A stretch of 60,000 nt of DNA from Takakia lepidozioides (taxonomy: Eukaryota > Streptophyta > Takakiopsida > Takakiales > Takakiaceae): positions 25,608,001 to 25,668,000 of the forward strand of contig CM060731.1 in assembly GCA_030704615.1 (NCBI GenBank). Reading direction: 5' to 3'. Shown in pieces: positions 34,518-46,151 of this stretch. The notes under the pieces are model-generated. The model was given only the letters and a program-made list of their open reading frames with translations. It did not search any database and was not told the origin of the DNA. Position numbers and translations under genes: made by a program. Each line of letters begins with the position of its first letter. The stretch's first letter is position 1.

Positions 34518-37500
34518 TCAATTGGTAGATAAAAGGCACTGTGCAAAAAGGCGCTTCCGAATCCAGAACACTATGAGATCTGCTGTGAGCTTCTTCACGT
34601 CAATCAGAAATGGCTCAATTGTGCTTGGAGGATTACCATGTGATGTAAGAGAGAAGCCTCGTGACCCTGTTAATGCAAGACCCAAATAAGTTAGAAGAAG
34701 GTAAAAGAGCTTTTAACAGAGCACCGGGAGGAGAGAGAGGGAAGGTGGAGGAGAGAGAGTAGTTTCGTCACCCAAAAGACAAAAAAGGAAAAGGACACCT
34801 AAATGACATACTCTCGCATGAGTGAAGGTAAGCTGTGAGAGAGGGGCAATCGTCATAAAAGTAGAACTCTCTCTAGTTGACCAGCAATAGCTGGAAACAG
34901 TGTAACTTAAAGAGCGGGCTCCTTATCCGCATATGGCTACTGTGTGTAGTAGGAGGTGTGTGCTCTCTGAAGACTGCAACCCTGTTGTCCTGTGCCCTGT
35001 GGACTTGAAAGCCCCTTGTCACCCACTTTGGCAAAGAATGCCCAGTGAACCAGGTGCCCCCAGCACTTGCCACAAAAGAAAGATTCACATGCTTTGTTCC
35101 AAGCTGCTAACATGATGAGTTCTTGCAACACTCAGGGACAAGACATCTACAGTACCTTCAAGCTGGCCATCTGGGAAAAATGCCCAGAAAGAGTATGGAA
35201 CCTCGTTCTTCACGAAGCTTCCCTGTAGCTGCACATGCCACCACACAGGTTTCCAGTGAACTTCGCAGGGTTTGCGGTTCACCTTGGCCTCCTTGAACCT
35301 TATATAAGGAGGCAATGTATCTTAGTAGCAGAGTCTCCACAGTCCTTAATCTTTAACAGTTCTCATTCACAAAATAGACTTAAAGGAGGTTCCTCGCCTA
35401 CACCCCTGCTTCCATTTCTCCTGTCTTTTCTGCTTCATCTAAGCCAACTGCAGGGTCTATGGCCACAATACTACAGCAAGTGAATTATGCATACATTCCT
35501 TTCTATCTTTCTTTCTTTCTTGTCCCAGCAGCAGAGTCATGCAACAGCATTTCCAATGCTAACCCAATTGCGGCCCTTCACTCAACGATCAATGCCAGAA
35601 TGTGGTTGGCTGTGCACAAGGCTGTAGCCATGCTGCATCAGTTTCATGTCCTGGCAGGTTAGAACACACAACCTGCTCTATTTAGCAGTCTCCTGCGGAC
35701 TATTTGCTCACTCCAAAGGTACTCTGAATGAGTTCTTCTCTTCAAATGCATCAGCATCCTCCTCCTTCCCATGTCTACATAGATTGTACTGGTCTTTTTG
35801 ACTCCAGGTCGCGTACCTGGTTATCTTCAAAAGTTACATCAATGGCTGACACACCATCTTCTTTCTGCAGGAAGCTCAGCACTTGTGGAATGACATCCTC
35901 CTCCATAGTTGCAGGTAGAGATTTGACTAGTGCTGCCTTCTTTGCTGCCTTCTGTGCCCCAACTGCTGCTGCTGCTTTTGGCCTTGGCGGGCTGGGGCTA
36001 GAATCTGGGTTAGGGCCAGTGGTGGGGCCAGCCGTGCTTGCAGGCTCAGTTGTTGCTGCTGAAATCTTGGGGGGCATTTTTTGTGGGGGAACTTCAACCT
36101 TGGGATTATCTGTGAATGTCTCGCTTGCGGCTGGCCGAGTGCTTGAATTTTCTTCTGCCACCGAATAACAAACAGATTACACAAACACTCGAGATCAAAT
36201 CATGACCATCTAAAGGTATGAGATCTCTGCGTTTCTAGTTACTCCTCATTTTGTGCGTGGGAAGCACTCCATTGATAGAGTAAAACATAGCAAAACGATC
36301 CGAATCCCCGTCATTGCCAACAGGTACTGAATTCTATATTAGCAAGACATTTTGATACATGAGAGGATTGTGTGCTCAGACTTAAATTCAATGCCAAAGC
36401 CAGTACCCGCCAAACTTGGAACTTTCCTATGGTGCTCCAGAGGTCGGATAGTGATGTGGGCAGAAGGGTGACTGATAACCAGAGAGACGGTGGAATTGGA
36501 GGATCTCGAGAGTCAGCATTAGGCTGAAAGATTAGGGGAAGGAGAAAACAGAAGCTTTGTGATGTTTTCATGGAGAATACTTCACAAACACACACCTAAC
36601 AGGCTCCAATCCCATAGTTCTGTGATCTACCGGAGGTAAATCTAAGAAAAAACACATAAGAATGAGAAAGAGGGGGAAACCTGCTACAACAATTACGTTG
36701 TTGAAGCCCCCAGCATCGTCACCAACTGTGGGCCAGTCAGGCGAGTGCTGCCATTGTCCATCCACAATGAACTTATACATATACTTGCCTGGTGCTAGCT
36801 TCTGCCATATCCACCCACAACCATTGGTTAACTATTAGCTTATATCAGTAACAGCTACTAGAAGTTGAACAGACAGATGGCATGAACGTCCATCAATAAT
36901 CACTGATGTCAAAAGACGCGTGAGATGACAAATTTGGGAAGGAACTGTATTTCAGTTTTTACTTTTTATTGCAGCTTTTTCCACATCCCATCCATGAACA
37001 TACCCTGCTACCCCACGGACATCCAATTTGTGAATTAAACCCAAACACCCAGGAAGTGACAGTAAAGAATCAATTTTTTAATTCCAGACGCTTCACGCTA
37101 ATGGATCTGCGTCCGGATGACCTCAAGGGTCTACCCACTCTCGGCACTAGACTGAAATGTAAACTCAGGGCAGGAAGCCTACCTTTGAACAGCAAACAGA
37201 AGCAGAGAGGAAAGGGAGAGTGCAATTGCCCGTTATGTGGGCAACCTGAAGACAATATTCATTTCCTGATTCATTGTCCGGGGTTCTCTCACCAGAGAGA
37301 CGCTCTCCTCAAATCTATCAAGGGAATTGTGCCTGTCCCTCTGTTTACCAACTTTGAAAGTCTCGAGGCTGAGGCCAATAGCCCAGGCCCTTCTGGGGCC
37401 TAGTTACTGGGCAAACCACACACAGCAGATTGATGCTTGTGTGAAGGGATTTCTAGAGGATATCTGGAAAACCCGGATCAATGTGTTATATCAAGGTAAG

Positions 37501-38688
37501 TCTTACTACCAACGCCCCTGACAGAGGTAGGTTCTGTCCCTTTGTGTTCCGCTCAAACTGGGTCAATGGCCACAAGGCTTCGGCAAACAACGTCTTATGA
37601 GTACATTCTCTCCTTTCTTACTCATTGGATTCTTGAATACAACTTAAATCTATCATTGAAGGGTTTCAAGAACATATGCACGACACACATAGGCATCTAG
37701 GATGCAAACTAGACTAGATGCCACAAGGAAACTGGGAAGTCCACAAGTGCCCACCTGCTTGACAGCAAACAAGCCGGTGGGACCTTTCTCTAAGGGTAAT
37801 TTACTCTCCCAGTTGAGGAAGTCACCCGTGAGCAAGACCTCAGAGCCTTGACCCTTCCATGTGAATTCCACATCCTGTACCACCACTGCCCCACACCCCA
37901 TCACGCTTCCATCATCTTACTGTTATTATCCAACAATTCGTGCTAGTGTCCTATTGTCCAATCATCCCCAACCGTAAACATCTGAAATTGCATAACAAGT
38001 CTGCATTTGGCAACTGGGCCGTCCACAATTGAGCTTATTACGCCAACATTTTAGAATGTACTAGAAAAGTAGAACCACTTTCTTGCATCTATCTCATGTA
38101 TCCTGAATCATGAATCCTGCATCCCTGCAATTGGAAAAAGATATGGGACATTAATCCCGACACTGGCTGTGCTGCAAGAGAGATGCACGGGAAAGCGTGA
38201 CAGACTCATGTCATAGTCTAGGAATGAGTGAACACGTTCCGAAGAACATTTCTACTGTGCCTAATTCTGCAAGTTCGCAGCAAAATATTCAAATCCCCTC
38301 TTTGCACTTATCATCACGAAAGAGCGCCAGACCTTCTACTTATCAACGAATTATCTGACATTCGTAATTTAATCAGAAATGCAAACACTCATGAGCGATG
38401 GAATGACATACAAGTGGAGGTCCCGGATTCTTGACTGGCAATGACGACCATTCCATGAATTGAAGAGCATTGTCTTGAGAAACAAGGACTTTTACACTTC
38501 CGCCACAGGTACGAGCTTCTTCTACGAGATGTACCACTGAGGGGAATGCCATGAGAGAAAAATTCTTGCAGGGGAGAGACAAGTTGGCAACCAGAAGCGC
38601 ACTTGTGCAAATTAACACAAGTCACTGACGGAGGCAGCTGGCGAGCTGGAGCCATAGCCACTCCCAGGCAGTGACCTGCGCACGCCAT
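34518..38688 (-). CDS. Plastid-targeted CBM48 (AMPK beta-like glycogen/starch-binding) protein, six exons
   Basis: The model uses exons 38412-38688, 37755-37885, 36681-36801, 35817-36154, 35156-35291 and 34518-34666; phases close and give 383 residues. Exon 1 encodes a Ser/Arg/Cys-rich leader (MACAGHCLGVAMAPARQL, later SGTSRRRSSYLWRK) that looks like a plastid transit peptide. Exons 2-3 encode a CBM48 domain: VEFTWKGQGSEVLLTGDFLN, then LAPGKYMYKFIVDGQWQHSP and GGFNNVIVV. Its aromatic residues are those that bind alpha-glucans in this family. Exon 4 is a Pro/Ala/Lys-rich linker followed by EDVIPQVLSFLQKEDGVSAI. Exons 5-6 form a C-terminal part with WWHVQLQGSFVKNEVPYSFW, GFSLTSHGNPPSTIEPFLID and IVFWIRKRLFAQ, which I cannot assign to a named domain. 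The first splice (ACTT|GTATGT to GGGCAG|TGG) and the exon 5 acceptor (TTCAAG|GAG) are the least certain. A role at starch is an inference. Confidence 0.75.
36969..37612 (+). mobile_element. LINE 3' fragment in a CBM48-gene intron, antisense to the gene
   Basis: The frame 36969-37403 ends a reverse-transcriptase ORF with a zinc-binding motif CPLCGQPEDNIHFLIHCPGF, then LKSIKGIVPVPLFTNFESL. Degenerate coding sequence and a tail ending near TATGAGTACATTCTCT follow to about 37612. It lies between exons 2 and 3 of the CBM48 gene, on the opposite strand. Confidence 0.8.
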
Positions 38689-40112
38689 CTCCGTCCTCCA
38701 ACCCTTCTACAACACTCACGCTCGCTCTCAGCCTAGCAATCCATTCGCAGGACTTGCGTGCCTACAAAGATTTTGCAACGTGAGAGAAAATTGCGCAGGC
38801 GTGCGTGATACCTGGGATGAATCCAGCGCTGAGATTTTGAAGCAAGACGAGTCCAGCGACAGTTCGTATCACAGTCCTACGTGCCGCTGGGTGGGTCTGG
38901 TACCAGTGGGTCTGGTAGCCCCGTTCTTGGTTCGGACCTATCCATATGTCCGTACCTCAGGCACGGGTAACCAAACTCATCCTCACGGAGGGCAGAGGGA
39001 CATTAGCTGCACTGCGTGCCAGTCCATAACGAGCACCGGACTTTCTCAAACTACAAACCAAAAGAACACAAAGCGGAGTATTCAGCTTCGAGTCCCTGTG
39101 GACGGTGATGACAACTACGTAGGTTTTGTTCGGAGATTCTCACACACATTTGCCTCCAGTTTCGTGTGGCAAGGTCGGGTGTCAGATCTTGACGGTACTT
39201 GAGAATCTACCCCGCCCCAGAATTGGTTGTAAGGGTTTGATTTGTTCTCCCTGCCAGAGTGATTGACCATCACTTTCCTCTTCTTGGTTCAATGCATAAT
39301 AGTCTTGCTTCCAAAAAGGATGGATCATCTTATTAGGGTTATCTAGAATTAGGCATCCGATTCAACTGACCCCACCATCTGACTTTGACCTCACATCTCA
39401 CCTTGAGCTCATCAAGACGAGAGCGAAGGGCGGTACGTCAAACTCGCCCCGCAGAGCTGCTGTAGCTGTTTGAGATTATGGAAACTGTGATATAGTGTCC
39501 TTAATTGCACAAGATTTGTGGCCAGATGAAGCAGAAGTTGAAGTTTTCTTGGACATTTGTCACGACAAGTATATGCAAGTCCAAGGAGGAAATTCCAGGA
39601 AGAAAGACTGACTGCAAACACGCTGACTGCAAGAATGGGTGGCATTCCGAAGGAAGGCAAGCAATGTATGAACAAAATGGTTGCCTCAAGTGGCTCTTGA
39701 TGCACAACTCATTTCCAAATGTAGGAGGACTCGATGAAGATTGAACATGCAACTGTCGGCCATGGCAACAGTGCAATGGCAGAGATCGGCCATGGCAACA
39801 GTGCAATGGCAGAGATACAAGAAAGAAAACGTTGCGAGAGAGGAGTGACGATGGCGACCTGGCATCTCTGTAGGTGTCGTTTCAACGATTCGGCTTGCGT
39901 CTCCAAAATGAATCTCCCCACCCAACAGTGCTCAAGAATGAGCAGTAGGTAACTGAGCTATGGAAATCCCAAGACAAATCTCGAATCCCAGGTATGCTTC
40001 CTCTGTCTCTATTCTGAATAGAATAAGTGGCAAGTCCGAATTCTGTCTTCATGTCCCTGATTACGATATCCGGCGGAGGGATTAAGCTTGCGGTTGTCTA
40101 CCATGCAGAGCC
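38689..40112. other. Divergent intergenic region between CBM48 and PPR genes
   Basis: It contains the promoters of two divergent genes and short overlapping frames without domains. The only clear structure is the 30-bp tandem duplication at 39757-39816. Confidence 0.45.
39757..39816. repeat. Perfect 30-bp tandem duplication
   Basis: Two adjacent identical 30-base units beginning CGGCCATGGCAACAGTGC. Confidence 0.95.
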
Positions 40113-42575
40113 GTGGTCTTTCAAGTCTGGAATGAGACCCAGCTGTTTGCTTGGCATCAATTGGCATCTGGTTGTATTAGCACGTCCACCATCAGTAGCC
40201 CTTATAATAGAGGCCGAAGACAAATTACAGAGGAGAAGAAAAGCAGCAAGGAAACTTGTGGAGCTAGTGGGGATATAAGTGCACCTTGCAAGGAGGGACG
40301 ATCCAAGGAGGCAATGTACATTTTGGATTCGACGGAGCACCGATACTTTCAGGCTACGTTCTCCAAGCTCCGTACCCGTCTCTTACAGGGTTGCTGTAAG
40401 GCGAGAGTTCTAGCCGAGGCCAAGGGAGTCCATGCCCACATCATTAAAAGCGGGCTACAGCCAAATATTTTCATAGGAAACAATCTTCTTAGCACGTATT
40501 TGAAGTGCGGGGGCGTTGTGGATGCCCGTCAAGTGTTTGAAAAAATGCCTGATCGGAACGTGATCACATGGAATACAATGATAGCAGGCCTAGCTCAGGA
40601 AGGGCATGATGTAGACGCATTCGAAATCTTTTGGCGAATGCAACGAGAAGGCGTGAATGCAGACAAGGTCACTTTCATTAGCATCCTGAATGCATGCGCC
40701 GGCCCAGATACTCTGAGACTGGGCAGCCGGGTCCATGCAGACATTATCATGGCTGGATTTGAGTCCGATGTCCGAGTGGCGACTGCCCTTGTCAGCATGT
40801 ATTGCAAGTGCGGAAGTGTGGTGGATGCGTGCCGTGTGTTTGCCAAAATGCCCGAGCGAAATATTGTCTCATGGAATGCCATGATTGCAGGACTTCCTGG
40901 GGAAGGTCATGTCCAAGAGGCTTTTGATCTTTTCAGCCTAATGCAACGAGAAGGCATGAAGCCCAACAAGGCTACTTTCATTAGCATCCTCAATGCTTGT
41001 GTCACTCCATCAGCTCTGGAAGAAGGCAAGCAGGTTCATGAGAGCATCATGTATGCTGGACTGGAGTCAGATGTCCATGTGGGGACTGCCCTTGTCTACA
41101 TGTATTGTAAGTGTGGGAGCCTGGCAGATGCGCGCAGAGTGCTCTCAAAAATGCCTGAACGGAATGTGGTCTCTTGGACTGCAATGATTGCTGGACTCGC
41201 CAAGCAAGGGCATGCCGAAGAGGCTTTTCAACTCTTTTGGCAAATGCAGTGGGAAGATATACAGCCAAACAAGGTTACTTTCATTAGCATCCTCAATGCA
41301 TGTGCCATCCCAGCAGCTCTGGAACAGGGCAAGCTGCTCCATGCTGGCATCATCAAAGCTGGAGTTGAGGCAGATGTCCAAGTGGGAAATGCCCTTGTCA
41401 GCATGTATTGCAAGTGCGGTAGTGTTCTGGACGCTCACAGATTTTTCTTAAAAATGCCTGAACGAAATGTGGTCTCATGGAATGCAATGATTGCAGGATT
41501 TGCTCAGACAGGCCATGGTGGACAGGCATTTGAAGTATTCCGCCAAATGCAACAAGTGGGAGTGAAGGCAGACAAGGTCACTTTTATTAGCATCCTCAGT
41601 ACATGCTCCAGCCCAGCAGATCTGGAAAAGGGCAAGCAGTTTCATATGGGCATAATCAATGCTGGATTTGAGTTTGATCTCCGGGTGAGCAATGCCCTTG
41701 TCAGAATGTATTGCAAGTGCAGCATGGTGGATGCGGAGAGAGTATTCTTGAAAATGCCTGAACGAGATGTGGTCTCCTGGAATACGATGATTGTAGGACT
41801 TTCTCAAGAAGGGCATGTTGCAGAAGCTATTGAATTAGTCCATCAAATGCAACAAGAAGGCGTGAAGCCTGATAAAATCACATTCATCAGCCTCCTCAAT
41901 GTGTGTACCAGCCTAGCAGCTCTGGGAAAGGGCAAGTGGGTGCATTCCCACATCGTCAAAGCTGGATTTGAGTCAGATGTCAGGGTGGGCACTGCCCTTG
42001 CTACCATGTATTGCAAGTGTGGGAGTCTGGAGGATGCGCACAAAGCCTTTGTCAAAATGTCTGGACGGAATGTAATCTCGTGGAATACAATGATTATAGG
42101 ATGTGCCCAGCATGGGCGTTGCGATGAGGCGCTTCAACTCTTTGAACAAATGCAAGTGGAACAGGTCAAGCCAAATGAGGTGACATTCATTGGTGTTCTC
42201 TCTGCATGTAGCCATGTGGGCCTAGTGGATGAAGGCCACCATTATTTCCTTTCCATGAGTCAAGATCATAGCATTATACCAACAGAACACCACTACAGCT
42301 GTATGGTTGACCTTCTCGGCCGCGCAGGGCACTTGGATGAGGCACAGGAGCTCATCTACAAAATGCCCTTTGAACCAGATGCTCCAGTGTGGGGGGCATT
42401 GCTTGGTGCCTGCAGACTCCATGGTAATTTGGAATTAGCAGAACATGCTGCAGAATGTATCCTCAGATCTGAACCACAAAACACTGGAGTCTATGTGCTG
42501 CTTTCCAACATATATTCACTGGCTGGCAGGTGGGATGATGTAGCAAAGGTGAAAAAAGCAATGGAGCACGTGTAA
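40113..42575 (+). CDS. PLS-class pentatricopeptide repeat protein, intronless, no DYW domain
   Basis: PLS PPR proteins bind single-stranded organellar RNA, usually for C-to-U editing or transcript processing. The 820-codon frame has a leader with CKEGRSKEAMYILDS, known from the start of such proteins in seed-free plants. It then has about seven successive P-L-S triplets of about 101 residues (period 300-306 bases). Each triplet carries the cores MYCKCGS, MPERNVVSWNAMIAG and KVTFISILNAC. The C-terminus has the HHYSCMVDLLGRAGHLDEA and VWGALLGACRLHGNLELAE sequence typical of the last S and E1 motifs. It ends KVKKAMEHV, just before the usual E2 region; no DYW deaminase follows. Targeting is unclear: the start at 40113 lacks an obvious transit peptide, and an in-frame ATG lies at 40314. 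Confidence 0.93.
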   Translation: MVFQVWNETQLFAWHQLASGCISTSTISSPYNRGRRQITEEKKSSKETCGASGDISAPCKEGRSKEAMYILDSTEHRYFQATFSKLRTRLLQGCCKARVLAEAKGVHAHIIKSGLQPNIFIGNNLLSTYLKCGGVVDARQVFEKMPDRNVITWNTMIAGLAQEGHDVDAFEIFWRMQREGVNADKVTFISILNACAGPDTLRLGSRVHADIIMAGFESDVRVATALVSMYCKCGSVVDACRVFAKMPERNIVSWNAMIAGLPGEGHVQEAFDLFSLMQREGMKPNKATFISILNACVTPSALEEGKQVHESIMYAGLESDVHVGTALVYMYCKCGSLADARRVLSKMPERNVVSWTAMIAGLAKQGHAEEAFQLFWQMQWEDIQPNKVTFISILNACAIPAALEQGKLLHAGIIKAGVEADVQVGNALVSMYCKCGSVLDAHRFFLKMPERNVVSWNAMIAGFAQTGHGGQAFEVFRQMQQVGVKADKVTFISILSTCSSPADLEKGKQFHMGIINAGFEFDLRVSNALVRMYCKCSMVDAERVFLKMPERDVVSWNTMIVGLSQEGHVAEAIELVHQMQQEGVKPDKITFISLLNVCTSLAALGKGKWVHSHIVKAGFESDVRVGTALATMYCKCGSLEDAHKAFVKMSGRNVISWNTMIIGCAQHGRCDEALQLFEQMQVEQVKPNEVTFIGVLSACSHVGLVDEGHHYFLSMSQDHSIIPTEHHYSCMVDLLGRAGHLDEAQELIYKMPFEPDAPVWGALLGACRLHGNLELAEHAAECILRSEPQNTGVYVLLSNIYSLAGRWDDVAKVKKAMEHV

Positions 42576-42955
42576 ACTATTGGGCTCTGATGGTGATGTG
42601 TGTTAATTGGTGAGGGTGAGATTATGGACAGATGCATTGGAGATGGGTGCTTGGATTGTTAAATTGAATGTGAATGTGAGTTCTGATTTACTTCTATGAC
42701 TCTGCATCTTATGCAATGAGCTGCAATTTGTTAGACTCTCCAAATTCCCCACAGAATCAAACAAGGAGTGCCGTGAGATGACAACCAATGGAGTTTAACC
42801 CAACACCCTAAACAAATTCAGAGGGCCATGAACCCACAGAAACAGGCAGGATTGGGCTCCACAAGTCTCATGGACAAAAAGATATCAGCCAAGCTTAATG
42901 GAAATCTTTGCCTGCACCAGATTTGACAAGAACTGTTAAACTGGGATGCACTTCA
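42576..42955. other. Convergent 3' spacer
   Basis: A 380-base space between the stop codons of the PPR gene and the RRM gene, with no further gene seen. Confidence 0.6.
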
Positions 42956-45071
42956 CTATTGGATAAATCGCAGCTCAATTGCACGGTCAAGGCAGAACTC
43001 CCCTTGCTTCTCACGCAAAGCACGTAGTGCCTCCAACTCAGAGATGAACTTGACTATTGCTCTCCGTTCAACTGCAGCTGGAGTCAAAGGGCTGTTCCCT
43101 CTTCTGAAAAAAGCTTCCCTCGGCCTGCATGAATAGCTCAAGTCAGCACAAATATAGATCCAGATATTCGGTGTGGAAGAGAGAAGCAAAGCGGGTAGAG
43201 AGAGGGGCATGCAGCTCAGAGAAAGATAGTTTTGACAACTAAAAAACCTGCAGTATAAAAACTAGGTGATAATTTAGTTACACTAGTCCCACCTCATCGT
43301 CATGGCACTGTAAGGGGCATCAGCCTTGAAAATTTACAGCAACTGACGTGAATTAATAGCAGGCAGCCTTAGCAATAAAGCAGTGACCTGGGCACAAACC
43401 AGTAAGAGAAAAGAGGCAATGACAAAAAAGACCAAGATGCCTACTTGTCTAGCATGAGGATTTTGTCTGGGTTTTGTCCCATGGACAAAAGGCAAGAAAA
43501 AATGAGGGCCCAATAGCAGGGAGCTTTACACTCTCAAAAACTTGGGCGAGTAGGGGGCAAGGTTGTAGCCCTGGAAGAAGCGCTCTACGTCTTCGCTCGT
43601 CACATCAGTGGGGAGCTGCATCATCAGTAGCTGCCAACCAACCCCACTTGCATTGAATGCTTGAATACATTAATTTGTGTCATGAAGCTAGATCACTGAT
43701 CCACCAATCTTCCTTGAGGGCGGCTGCTCACAGGCCCACCTCCTGGTGGTCATCACTATCTCACTCACTTTCTAGTAAAACATTTGCATACGAACCTTCA
43801 CATGCCAGTAAGAATGACACAGTGAAATTAAACTTCTTAAAAGCACTCCTCCTGCTTGAGACAGCACAGGCCAAGCCACATGGTACCTCACCAGTCAGTA
43901 GCTATCTGAGTTTAAGTGATTCCCTACAAAGAAGTGTGGTCACGTAAACTAAGCCACTTGCTTACCGATTGACTTCGAAAATCTCTCACACTCGTATGGA
44001 CGTCATCCATATCTGACCTTACATCCTGTATCACAACACCCACACATACTGTCACAACGCTGACATTGCATTAAATTCCCGGTTCTCGCGCAAAATACCA
44101 ATTTTTCCTTCTACTCTTAGTTTGGAGTATGCTGATACTACATAAACCCTTAGTGCTGCCTTACCAAGTCAAGCTTCATGAAGCGGCTACCCAGGCGCCC
44201 CTTGCGCACCAGAACTCGTTGAGCAAGCCGGAAGTTTTCCATGGAGTCAAACTCTAGTTGCCTGCTCATCCAGCCCACCCCTGACATCTTCTTTAAAAGC
44301 TGTTAATAGAGAGTTCAACAACGGTCCTTTCCCATAAGATGGACAATCAGAGAATGACTTTCTTAAAATTGAAGCGCTATGAATCCACAAGCACTGATAC
44401 CCAAGACTCGTGGCGCTTTCATCTTTATAGTTGAATTGAAAAGGGAACGGAACTATTTCAAGACACTCACAGAAACTTCTGGCGATACTTTTCATCGTAG
44501 ATGGTGATCACTTTCTCGGGCTTCAAGTTACAACCCTCAAAGAACCAAAGAAGATCCGACTTAAATGCATATTTTGGCGCGTTCGACAACCGAGCGTATA
44601 TCTTCTCTGGCCAATATATCATGCAACACCAAGTCAGATTCACTGTAACCATTTACACACTACCCTCAAGTTTCAACACTCTGTTTAGACCCTCAGACCA
44701 GAAAAATTCTCTGCCCTAAGATGCTCACTGAGTGAATTTCTAAGTGGCATGCCATATCCAATGCTTCCTCATCCGCCCAGATGCTCTCATTACACAAAAA
44801 TGTACATAGAGGAAACCCTACTTGTTGGAACTGGACCCGCCGAGGGTGATGCCATTGAAGTTTCGGAGTCCACATGCGGAAGCCCTAGATTGGTGGGTGA
44901 TTCACCATTGCTGCTCAGATTGGAAACTTGATTACCACCAATCTCACTACCTGCAAGGACGTCAGTGGTGAGCGCGCAGAACCCCGGAGGAGCATTGCAC
45001 GTTTTGTGTAGCTGCAGCCCCCTGGATCTCTGGCCCCGCCCAAGACCCAACGCTGCCCGCGCAATCCACAT
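42956..45071 (-). CDS. Probable organellar RNA-binding protein with two RRM-like domains, five exons
   Basis: Exons 44822-45071, 44471-44606, 44165-44261, 43530-43630 and 42956-43124 join in phase to 250 residues. The N-terminus MWIARAALGLGRGQRSRGLQ is an Arg-rich amphipathic leader typical of mitochondrial import. An in-frame ATG at 45143 would lengthen it. A Ser/Asn-rich linker follows. The first RRM-like region has KIYARLSNAPKYAFKSDLLW, FFEGCNLKPEKVITIYD and RLAQRVLVRKGRLGSRFMKL. The second has LLMMQLPTDVTSEDVERFFQ and ends RAIVKFISELEALRALREKQ then DRAIELRFIQ, a good match to the beta3-alpha2-beta4 end of an RRM. Assignment as RRM rests on this pattern alone; no gene name is offered. Confidence 0.78.
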
Positions 45072-45143
45072 CTCGCTCCCACTCAGCTCTCCACGCAACC
45101 ACGATGGAGGCCTTCCGCAGACTCCGAGGCAGCCTTCCTTCAC

Positions 45144-46151
45144 AGGCAGCAGCCTGGGTTTTGCTGATGACTCCCCTAGCGAATTCCTCTAAAACTAGAT
45201 GAACGATTCCCAAACATTCATCTTAACAAGAGACGGCATCTACAGTATGCATATATTTGTCGTGGTAAATGTGGACAAGAAAATTTCAGGATGTTGAGGA
45301 TCTGAGCTAGATAGCAGGAGAATCTCACTTTTCTTTAAGGAATGATACAAAATCAGGAGTGTTTGAGTAGATAGTCCACATGGATTGATGGACAGACATT
45401 TTCTGCTCGAGTGCTTCCTCATGGAGAGGCTGCCAGATCTCCCCCTTTATGCTTCAAGGTCTCGTCAATCTAGATAATTGCAGGTGTCATCTCCCATCTT
45501 CCTACAAAATAATGCTTTCATTTTGGATGTCGTGCATGAAATGCAACTCCAAGCTGGTCCTGAGATTTGTGAGTGAATTGTGACCGAGATTCAAGTGAAT
45601 TGATTTTGAGCTGATCATTCATCGTACACTGCAAAACCATCTCACAAGTGTGGAAATGGTTGTAGACCACTCAAGCAACTCAAACCGGAAACATGGTAGA
45701 TGCCAACTGGTACAACTCGCTTGTTGTTCATTTCCAGGGAGGAAGCGAAAGATTTATGTGCATGACTGGGGGACGGGGTCATTGAACCCTTTCTTGGTTC
45801 CACCCTGTGGCGCTGGGAGATTTAAGTAGGACGAAGCATGTCCGTTCTATGAGATATCATTTATCTTAGTTTACAGGTCTTTCAGCCGCAGAAAGCACCT
45901 GTGCAAAGGTGTTCCCCTTTGGAAAAAATTGACGGCCCAACAGAGGGCTTACAGAACCGTCTGAATCATTCAGAGTTTCTAGTGTAAACCGTGGGTGGGT
46001 TCATCAAATCTCTTGAAAACAAAAACAAGAAAGATGTCTTGTCCCTGGTGTGTGTCCCGGGACAGACAATGTACAGGGCTCTTGGCAGCACAGCCCTAAC
46101 AAACACCTTCCAGCCCTAGTTTGTTACAATGGCTGTGCTTTGCTAGGGACG
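45144..46151. other. Divergent intergenic region between the RRM gene and COQ2
   Basis: It contains the promoters and 5' UTRs of two divergent genes that both appear to encode mitochondrial proteins. No gene or strong repeat is seen. Confidence 0.5.

Noticed and set aside
35927-36184. Glutamine-rich minus-strand ORF
   Set aside because: It is an alternative frame of exon 4 of the CBM48 gene, whose own frame closes in phase with both neighbours.
40595-42422. Several minus-strand ORFs opposite the PPR gene
   Set aside because: They are shadows of the strongly coding plus-strand repeats; they recur at the repeat period and have no domains.
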